Of a stretch of DNA of 64,000 bases, positions 1 to 7,974 are shown in pieces. The position numbers and the translations under genes were made by a program. Below the pieces are notes generated by a model. The model did not search any database, was not told the origin of the DNA, and saw only the letters and a program-made list of their open reading frames with translations. The DNA lies in the NCBI RefSeq assembly GCF_003144195.1, contig NW_020290036.1, positions 62,001 to 126,000 on the forward strand, given 5' to 3'. The stretch is from Ceraceosorus guamensis. Taxonomy: Eukaryota; Basidiomycota; Exobasidiomycetes; Ceraceosorales; Ceraceosoraceae. Position 1 is the stretch's first letter. Each line of letters starts with the position of its first letter.

Positions 1-1
1 C

Positions 2-1054
2 CTGGCTGTCCGTGTAGCTCATGCTGTAGTGGATGGAGTGGGCTTCTTCAGCGTAGTCAGAGATTTGAGGGACATTTATAACCAGCTCGGTCGATCAGAC
101 GTACCACCACCTCGGCTATCCCATACGCCGAGCCTTGCGGGGTACATGTCAGATTGGGCGTGTCGAGCTTCGCCGGAAGAAGTGCGCGATGCTCGGAAGG
201 TTCAACCTCAGCAGTACCAGCTTGTTCAGGACAGTCTTCCTTCCGGCAGCAACGGCGTGACCTTATCATCAGACAAGACGGACAAAGAAGTCGAGGATGA
301 CAAGACCCCCTCTATTGCCGAAGCCGATCCGGTGGTAGGCCGAGTTCTGCGCTTCTCCGCAAAGCAGCAAAGCGAATTGAAAAGCTTGGCCATGGACCCT
401 TGCGCAAACGAGGGAGAGTACATCACGACATTTGATGCACTGTGCGCCTACGTGCTCCAGCAGACTTATCGGGCTCGCACGTCTCCGACACGGCTGCCAT
501 CCTGCTCGCCGAATAGGTGCAACTTCCTCACTCCGAGCGATTGGCGCAAAGCGCTCAATCTGCCAGCAAATCATACACCCAACACGTGCTTTGTCAACTT
601 TTGCGATCTGACTCCTGAGCTGGTGCTCGATGGACCAGCGCACGCGATCGCCAGGGCTGTCCATCAAGTGAGCCGAAGTTTGAGCCTTGCCGATGCGAAG
701 AGTCAACTGCGTTGGCTCTGCGCCCAACCGGACAAGTCCAAAGCTCAATTAGCTTTCTCGTACGGCGATGGCAGTCTACTTCTCAGTTCCTGGCTCAAGA
801 TGGATTTGTACGACGCCCTCTCCCTCTCGCTCGCTCAAAAGGGACCGGAGGAGCGACGCATCAGACCTACAGTCACCTTCACCCCTTTTACTCAGGTATC
901 GCTGATTGATGGGTTGGGCTATTTCCTCCCTATTCCACCTTCTTCGTCAATGGACGGTGGGGCTAGCTCCGTAGACCTGGCACTAGCACTCAAGGACTCG
1001 GTCTGGCGAGAGATGGACCGAGTTCCTAGCAATTTGTACACCATCGTAGGTTAG
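2..1054 (+). CDS. BAHD-type acyltransferase, C-terminal part (gene runs off the left edge)
   Basis: The frame is open from the first base, so the N-terminal half lies outside the window. The catalytic BAHD signature HxxxDG is present as HAVVDG at bases 20-37; in this family the His acts as the general base on the acyl acceptor and the acyl donor is usually a CoA thioester. About 350 residues follow, the usual size of the half that carries the second lobe. The second conserved motif (DFGWG-like, expected after an SSW..LYDA segment near base 800) is degenerate here: LYDA is followed by LSLSL, not DFG. This may mean altered CoA-lobe structure or a divergent fungal subfamily. The C-terminal block TPFTQVSLIDGLGYFLP fits the family. 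No intron is needed in the visible part. Substrate unknown; related fungal enzymes act in secondary metabolism or toxin self-protection, but nothing here specifies which. Confidence 0.78.
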   Translation: MAVRVAHAVVDGVGFFSVVRDLRDIYNQLGRSDVPPPRLSHTPSLAGYMSDWACRASPEEVRDARKVQPQQYQLVQDSLPSGSNGVTLSSDKTDKEVEDDKTPSIAEADPVVGRVLRFSAKQQSELKSLAMDPCANEGEYITTFDALCAYVLQQTYRARTSPTRLPSCSPNRCNFLTPSDWRKALNLPANHTPNTCFVNFCDLTPELVLDGPAHAIARAVHQVSRSLSLADAKSQLRWLCAQPDKSKAQLAFSYGDGSLLLSSWLKMDLYDALSLSLAQKGPEERRIRPTVTFTPFTQVSLIDGLGYFLPIPPSSSMDGGASSVDLALALKDSVWREMDRVPSNLYTIVG

Positions 1055-1778
1055 CCCCGCCTGCTGTCTGCTAGTCCAGGACCCCATATCCACACAAAAG
1101 TCGCAAATTCGAATTCCAAGCGCAAATTTGGTGCTGGCGAGCTGAGCTGCTTTGAACGTTGTCTTTGTGTTCAATCACTACCACTTCTAGGATGCATTGA
1201 CAGCTGAGTCAAGAGTGTGAATACAGACGTTCGATCGTGCAAGGCATCACGATTTGGTTGCAGCGTGGGGAGTGGACTGTGACTTTGGCCGTTGGATATG
1301 CGGTGTCGCGTGATGCGCGAGAAAGCTTTCTTGAATCTCGCGCGGGCGTGCGCACGCGTGTATACTCTGACTGTTATATGCGGGAGGAGTGGAAATTGAA
1401 ACAACCTTGCAACCGCGCCCGCGCGCGAGGCTCCGTTCCGTAGCGGAGCTGCCGAAGCCTGACTACGTCTCTGCTGGACGCGCAGGAAAGGCCACTTTGA
1501 GTTTGAGTCTGACTCACGACTTGTGACTCGAGGCTTTCACGATTGCATCCTTTCGAACGATAATCCCATCTCCATTCGTGTGACTTGATTGTGGATTCAA
1601 GTGATTGCACTTTGTTTCAGCGCAGACCTTTCGAATTTCCCGTTTCACGTTTCGGACTTAGGCGCTGCGCGCTCAACGTCCCATCAGCACCACTGCCCTC
1701 CTCAAAGCTAGAAGCTAGGGCCACCGCTCGCTTTGGCACACAGCCACGAAGGATCTTTCCGCCGTCTTCATCCCCACC
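1055..1778. other. Spacer between acyltransferase and E2 gene
   Basis: No convincing coding exon. It must hold the 3' end of the acyltransferase transcript and the promoter and 5' UTR of the E2 gene. An alternating purine-pyrimidine GCGCGC/CACGCG-rich stretch lies at about 1335-1365, and a copy of the dispersed motif (ACTCACGACTTGTGACTCG) near 1511. Confidence 0.5.
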
Positions 1779-3261
1779 ATGGTCAGTGCAGGCGCAGCTC
1801 TTCAACGCTCTACACTCACAGTTGTCGAAAGCTCATCGCTTCGACCAATCTTGCCCCTGGCCATCTCTTCGCTTTCGACCAAGCTTAGACCTCTGCCTTA
1901 TCCTCGGTCTTTCAGAAGAAGCTCGTTCGAGAGATCCTCAGCTTGCAAAGACCCAGCCAAAGCGCTGATCAAGGCATCAAAGCTGCGCATTCCAGCAAGC
2001 AAGGGCGGGTGAGATTGGACGATGAGACGCAGGACGATTACAGGATCGAGGTTAGAGAAGAGGATGTGTTGGACGTGAGGGTATGGCTTATGGGTCCAGG
2101 TGAGTGCGGGCAGCATTGTTGAGCGAATGAGAGGGCATGATTGTGGAATCGACAAGCCTGCAATCTGGTGAAGCTCATCGTGGGTCGGTACGAGATTGTC
2201 TGATATGCAGACGAGCCGGCAAAGGAGGTGCAATAAAATTTGGACACGTCCCTTGCTGAGATTCTGCTTCTGCCTCCATAGTCGGCACCCCTTTTGAAGG
2301 GGGATTCTTTCAGGTGAGACATCGCTCAGCGTACCGCAGCATAAGCACAGCTTCCAAGCCCGCTTTCCTTTTCTTTTCTCTCAAATGACGATGGTCGACG
2401 CTCATTGTGTCGCTCAGATGTCCATCGATTTCAGAAATGGCGCTTACCCGGAGCAAGCTCCGACTTGCAAGCTCCTCACCAAGAGTGAGTCGGTCGCTGT
2501 ATTTGCACTTGTGCATGCCTGCTGCACACTATGCTGATGTGGCCCTGCTTCATCTGTCGCACAAGTTTTCCATCCGAATGTTTCGACTCGCGGGGATATA
2601 TGCGTCAACACTTTCAATGCCGGGTGGTCAGATCAGAAGGGCAGCGCTTCCACCTTCAAAGGTGTAGATTTTTGCGCTAGGACAGTGCTGGGTCTACTTG
2701 TCAATCCCAATCCTGATAGCGTCTTGGATCAGCCAGAAGCGGGCCGACTGATGCACGACGTGAGTCAAAGCAGCGCGCCCTTCATCTTCGAGTAAGAAAG
2801 AAGCGGTTGGCGTCAAGCTTAACGCGTCCTTGCTCTGCGTCGAACAGAGCTACGAAGAATTCATGCGCATGGCGAAGGTTTGGACATCGGCTTATGCGCT
2901 CACCCGACCGGCTTGTTGGGGCCCTGCGCCATGCACCGAAGCTGCCCAGACTCGCATGGAGCAAGGAATGCGGAACGACCAGATTGGCACGCAGCCTGGA
3001 TTTGGCAGTCCCTCCGCCCACTCTTTTGTCGGTCAGCGTGGAGTGCCGGACAGGTCTTCCACAGCAACGCGGCAAGCGCAAGTGGAGCACGTTGCCCCTG
3101 AGAGACAATCGCAAAATCTTGGCGATTCTGCGTTGTTCCTAGCAGCTGGTATTTTAGGCCGGTCTGACATTCACGATGCTCCGAGCGGCCTACTGCAGAG
3201 ACAGGCGCTGCCAGGATCCTCTCGAACGCACGCTCCCAAGCGTGGTCTGCTGAGACTCTGA
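1779..3261 (+). CDS. UBE2S-like ubiquitin-conjugating enzyme (E2)
   Basis: Spliced model: 1779-1781, 1916-2099, 2282-2313, 2418-2484, 2566-2759, 2848-3261 (297 aa). The UBC fold is complete: GTPFEGGFFQ (residues 64-73), then the HPN motif (98-100) and the active-site Cys108 in GDICVN, codon 2601-2603, which forms the ubiquitin thioester. The following helix NPNPDSVLDQPEAGRL and YEEF match the UBE2S family (human NPESALNEEAGRL..YEEY) better than other E2s. After the UBC core comes a tail of about 120 low-complexity residues ending KRGLLRL, which resembles the KRALRRL end with which human UBE2S docks on the APC/C. By family knowledge UBE2S elongates K11-linked ubiquitin chains on APC/C substrates; that role is inferred here. 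The first exon would hold only the ATG, with donor gtcagt, a donor type also used in the RasGAP gene; this start is the weakest part of the model. Faces the secreted-protein gene tail to tail with 118 bp between stops. Confidence 0.84.
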
Positions 3262-3379
3262 AAAGATCATACCCATTCGATGGTTTTTGCGAGAAAGGCT
3301 GCTGCCGTAGCCTGCTCGGCTTCGTCTGGCGCCGATTTCATGCGCCTTGAGTCTGAATTCCCGCAAAAGGGTCAGCATC

Positions 3380-5176
3380 TTAGATGATGTCTTTGTGCCT
3401 CCCTTCGATGTGCCTTTGATCGTGGGACTGCTTGGCTAGTGCGGCAGAACTACCACTTAGCCTTTCGAAACCTGACTTGATTGATTTCCAAGTACTGCTG
3501 AGCTTCGTTCCGACCCGTCCACGGATCGCAGAGGCAGCCCCCTTTCCCTTCGTCGGATCACGCTTGAAGTCGATCCCGCGCCAATACTGGGTACCATCGT
3601 CCAGGAACCAGACGGTGCTGTGGACTTGCCCGATCGGCGAAGGATCCGATGCGTGTACACGTGCACGCGGAGCAGCTGATACGATTTGCTGCTTTCGGGT
3701 GTCGTCCATTTTGCTCGCAAACTTGTGCCAACCTTGCTCAGCGTACCAACTAGGTTGAGGGTCACGATGCCACTCGTGCGCCCCATTGCTGTACGACGGC
3801 TTGACAAAAGGCACCGCTGTGACACCTTTGCCCTTCTCCTCAATCGACGGTGCCTTTTTCAGCGGCAACGACAACGACGACTCTGAAAGACTAGCGCTTC
3901 TGCGACTCTTGTGAGCTGTAATGCTGTCTCTGCTATTCTCCGCCGAGCTCAACAAGCTTGGCGCCCTGGATGAGCCAGGCGTAGGAGCGGTGAAGCTCGG
4001 GCTCGACTTTTCACCATTTTCCACAATCCTGATGGATGCAGGACTCGCAGAGGTTTTGCTGCTCGACTGACTCGACACCGACTTTTGCAAATCCACAGTG
4101 GACGCTTTGTTTGCCGGCAGCGATATGGAATGCGGCAGATCGAACTTTCGACGCTGCCACTGCGGGGGTTTGTAGGTCGATGCGCTGCCGTGCACCAGCT
4201 TGTGCAGATGCGCAGCGACTGTAGGACTGGCACCTTCCTCTGTCCCCATCGCTTCCATCATCTTGTTCAATCTGATCACTTCCTCGATTTCGGAAGATCC
4301 CAATCCGCGCGCTTCGATGCGCCTTTCAGCACTCGATGCATGTGAAGAAGCGGCTGAAAGCTGGCTCACTGCGACCACAGATCGAGGCTGCAGACTTGAT
4401 GTCGCATGATTTATAGCAGTCTTTTGGTGGCCATGTTTGGGTTCCAATTTGACTCCACTTAAGGAGCTGCTGAGGATGCGGAACTTATGTGGTGTGTGTG
4501 CATCTGAGAATATTCCACTCAATCGGCCGTTGGCTTTGATGACGTCCGCGCTATTACGCCCCGCTTCGCTGATCAACTTTGCCTCGAGTTCGAGCGCGAG
4601 GTTCGCAGGGCCCCTGTCGGGATGGTTGGTAGCGAACAGCGAGGGATCCGACTGAGCGGGCCGAGCAGCGTGAGTGGTCATCGCAGTGCTCTCTGTAGTC
4701 GTTGGTACCTTGGACCGTAGCACAATGCCTCGCATGCGCCTAGCCCTGACGTGTGCGAGGATGTCCCGGTCTTGAGTGAAAAGCACGGATGCTGGAGGAG
4801 CAGCAGAGCCTGCTTCACTTCCCCCCTTTCCCACATCATTCAACAATTTCTCCAAAAGATTTTCGGAGGCCGTTGGCCCGCGTTTGGCGAGCAAATCACG
4901 TCTGCCCAGATCCCTCGAGCGTCCATGTTCTCGCAGTCCACGCCTCTTCATGACCTCAAGCACTTTTCCGGGACCCAGTCTTCGCTCAAGCCTCGACAAG
5001 TCGCCGGCTTCGAACCTGCCATGTATTCCCAGCAGCTCTGCATCGACGTCCAGGTCCCTGCGTGAGTGTGGGCAATGACTTGACGAGCCGAGTTGCTGAT
5101 CAATGCAAATAGACGTGACCGAAGCTAGGAATCCCACGAGGCAGAGACAGGAAAAAACGATCCTCCGCACTGCCAT
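3380..5176 (-). CDS. Secreted protein with clustered dibasic (Kex2-like) sites, unknown function
   Basis: Intronless 598-codon frame starting at 5176. The N-terminus is a classic signal peptide: MAVRR, a hydrophobic run (IVFSCLCLVGFLASVTS), then a likely cleavage before ICIDQQ. The next roughly 80 residues hold several dibasic pairs (SRRD, ERRLG, KRRGL, GRRD, AKRG), the pattern cut by Kex2 in the fungal Golgi, so a processed pro-region is likely. The middle (about 150-470) is Ser/Ala-rich and probably disordered. A more ordered C-terminal part has aromatic motifs WHRDPQPSWYAEQGW and STVWFLDDGTQYWRGIDF. No recognised domain, few cysteines. It could be a cell-wall or secreted effector-like protein; that is inference from the signal peptide and composition only. 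Codon-frame openness over 1.8 kb supports it being real, though GC-rich DNA gives long chance frames, which lowers certainty. Confidence 0.65.
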   Translation of the reverse strand: MAVRRIVFSCLCLVGFLASVTSICIDQQLGSSSHCPHSRRDLDVDAELLGIHGRFEAGDLSRLERRLGPGKVLEVMKRRGLREHGRSRDLGRRDLLAKRGPTASENLLEKLLNDVGKGGSEAGSAAPPASVLFTQDRDILAHVRARRMRGIVLRSKVPTTTESTAMTTHAARPAQSDPSLFATNHPDRGPANLALELEAKLISEAGRNSADVIKANGRLSGIFSDAHTPHKFRILSSSLSGVKLEPKHGHQKTAINHATSSLQPRSVVAVSQLSAASSHASSAERRIEARGLGSSEIEEVIRLNKMMEAMGTEEGASPTVAAHLHKLVHGSASTYKPPQWQRRKFDLPHSISLPANKASTVDLQKSVSSQSSSKTSASPASIRIVENGEKSSPSFTAPTPGSSRAPSLLSSAENSRDSITAHKSRRSASLSESSLSLPLKKAPSIEEKGKGVTAVPFVKPSYSNGAHEWHRDPQPSWYAEQGWHKFASKMDDTRKQQIVSAAPRARVHASDPSPIGQVHSTVWFLDDGTQYWRGIDFKRDPTKGKGAASAIRGRVGTKLSSTWKSIKSGFERLSGSSAALAKQSHDQRHIEGRHKDII

Positions 5177-7080
5177 CTTCAGAGTCGGGGTGTCCGAGCT
5201 CGTTGCAAGAGACTTGGACTCGGAAGGCGCGACGCCGTCCGGCGGAGGTACTGCTCGGAATAAGTTTAAGAGGTTGAGGCATTCGAAAGGGAGCTCGAGA
5301 AAAGATGGGGCCGGCCAAAGTTGACTGCAGATTCTGGAGAGAGCTAAGCGACCAGCGCATCAATGCGTCAAGCTGAATGATGGAAGCTCGGAAGGTGGTC
5401 GCATGATTTTCCACTAGGAGTTTTGGCCCAATGGCGAGTCCAAGTCTTCTCTAAAGGGGAGCGAAAAGCAGAGAAGCTGGTCATACTTTGACGGAGAAGC
5501 TTGTAAGTGGCGAATTCGAGTGGCGTTCAAGTCCGGTGGAAAGACGTAGCGGGTGTCGGCCAGACTTGGCCCGAGGCGCGTCGAGGCGGTGGATGCGATG
5601 GCGCAAGAGGCGGGAGGCGGCTGAAATGATGAGGGCGCACTCAAGGGCAAGGATCAACGGCTAGCGCTGTGCGCACTGTCGCTCTCTGATGCTCGTTGAG
5701 CCGCTTGGACGCTATCTGGGCCTTGAGCGATAGCTGGAGACAGTGGAGAGCCGACAGTCTGGCGTTGATTGACAAGCGCAAATACGCGCGATCAATGGCG
5801 ACTTCCGCCAATTATGTCAGCTCGGCGGGGCGCTGCCTCCTCTGGAATATTCGCAAGTGGATGGCGCCGAGGAGCGGCCAGTACAAATCACTGCTACGAG
5901 CTACTGTACCGGGGTGTTCTTTGCTGACTGTGTCAAAATCCGCATGACCCTGACGAGCTACATCCTGGTGCGTTGCACTGCGAATCGACGTTGGGAGTGG
6001 AGTGGAGAAAGCGAGCAAGGCTTGAATGGATTGTCTTGTACTATGTTCACCCTCAAGGGGCTCGCCGCAAGCTGATGGTAGCTGGCGGCTCGTCAAGGTG
6101 TCTGCGCCGGCAGTCATGCGATAAGGTGAGCCTCAGGAGCGTTTTCATCGTAGAACGGCCCCAGACTGCGCTCCCCGCCGGCGCCGAGGGGGGACAGGGA
6201 ACATTCGTGGTTTGGATGCTACACCAGCAGCTTGTTCGAGCTCTAAATGTCAGACGTTGCCGATCGACGCTCAGCACAAGTCTATAGCGCCAGGCGACAC
6301 CTCCTCGGAGACACAAAGATGGCTGTGGCGCTTGGAGCTTCGGAAGAGCCACAATGATCGCCGACCCACGTGTGGATCGTCGATCCTGAATGGCTTTCCT
6401 TATTCACGAATGAAGCAGCTCCTCGCTGGAGGTCAGCATATTCGTGCCTGGTCGTCGGTCTCTGCTGGTGTGGCTCCGCACACATTCTTTACCGCTCGTC
6501 CGGACCCTCGAATCGGAGTCGCGCGTTGCCCGCGTCGTGACGGCGCCTTTTTGTGACAATCTGAAGGATACCGAACAGAGGCTCGCTACTCTTGCTTGCT
6601 ACAAGGCTATCTTCGCAAAGTCGAGCCTCAGCAGATGCCCGTGATCCATTGCGCTCCGTCAGTGATGAGTGTGCCCGATACCCGGTACAGGATGCCTCGT
6701 GTGTAGCCCGCACAGATGCACAAATGCAGAGCTGCGGACCGGCGCGAAGCGGAGATGAGCCGACCGACCTTGGCGCCTCTTGATGCTGTGTGTGCATGGC
6801 ACCGCAGCTTCCGTCGTTCAAGCCGTGACGCAAGTAATTGGCAAGCATGACAGGCGATTCGAGGCGCGCAGATGAGGCTGGCTGGGCCGCTAGAGAGATA
6901 GTCCTGGCCACGCTACAACAGTCAAGAAACGGCGCAATGACTCAACTTGAGTTGCGAGCAAATCGATGCAGGAGTTAGCAGGAGAGGTTCCCCCCCCGGC
7001 CTCGATGCGTGCAAGTCGTCATTATGCTCGCACCGCGCATAGGTGTATCTACAGTATCATTGTGATTCAAGATTCTCACC

Positions 7081-7110
7081 ACTCGATCGTGACTCATGAC
7101 TCACGACTGC
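7081..7110. repeat. Dispersed motif cluster (GTGACTCATGACTCACGACT)
   Basis: Three overlapping copies of a GACTCA/TCACGACT type octamer in alternating variants. It includes TGACTCA, the consensus bound by Gcn4/AP-1 bZIP factors in other eukaryotes. Similar clusters occur in most long spacers of this window. Confidence 0.5.
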
Positions 7111-7740
7111 TGAGCAGCCCGCCTGCAGTCTGCTTGCCGCAGAGGGTGTGGGCCCCTGCAAAGGGTGACGCTTTGTGTTTATGCGCTGCTCAGAGCATCA
7201 TGCAGCCATATACGCCTGCATGCATGCACCTAGCACGAGATGGCGCTGGAGAAGTGGCCATGCAGCCGTCGAGCGAGCGAGCGAGCGCTCACGTCGACTC
7301 ACGACTGCTGCTCTGCCCTTAGACAAGTGACGCGCCTGACCCCTTTCAAGCTCCGTTGGACCAGCAGCTGAGATCGCAAGCGGTCATTCGGCGGACAGGT
7401 TTGCGGACCTGAAGGCGCGAAAGAATTGAATGGAGTCAGAGTCATGCGTACCGGTAGCGTACCGCGCCGCGCCGCACCTTACCGCACCGCACAGGACGTG
7501 TGCATGCGAAGTAGATCGACCGGGTTGACGGCACCGCAACAGCACAAGACAAGTCGCGAGCGAGCAGCTCGGGGTATGTGACAGAAAGACCGAAAAAGGC
7601 CACTTCGATCGAGAGGAGGAAGGAGAGGCAAGCAAGTAGGCGGAGGTGGTTTTGTCTGTCGGCTCATGATCGCGCTTCGCATTTTGATCTCATCCTTCGC
7701 TTCCCGCTCTCGATTCCCCATCTTGGTGCTGGTTGTCGCA

Positions 7741-7779
7741 CCCTTCCTCTCCTTTTTATATCCCTTTTCTTCCCCCTTT
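7741..7779 (+). promoter_or_regulatory. Possible core promoter: TATA-like element in a pyrimidine tract
   Basis: A CT-rich run interrupted by TTTTTATATCCC at 7753-7764 lies about 210 bases upstream of the first ATG of the sensor-like gene. CT-rich tracts near a TATA-like element are common at fungal transcription starts. No transcript data; placement is inference. Confidence 0.3.
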
Positions 7780-7974
7780 GCGCAAGTGCAATAGCGCGCC
7801 TCACGTGTGCACTCCTACCGGCCTGGATCACGCCAGCGCAACACAAAGGTCGAGCGAAAGGTTGGAGCCGGTGTTGAATCTAGGCCTGGCCAGCAAAAGA
7901 GCTTATTGATAGCTAGCCGCCCCACACGAGAAGCTCACAGGCATTGTCTGAGTCATCCGAGCCTACCCGACAAG

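Larger units (their letters stand above)
5177..7974. other. Gene-poor 2.8 kb spacer
   Basis: Holds the divergent promoters of the secreted-protein gene (minus) and the sensor-like gene (plus). Only short, mutually overlapping frames occur, none with recognisable protein features. It contains copies of the dispersed motif at 7081-7110 and 7295-7310, a TACCGGTA palindrome at 7449-7456 inside a tract of repeated TACCGC/ACCGCAC units (about 7447-7495), and a GCGA run near 7270-7287. Confidence 0.5.
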
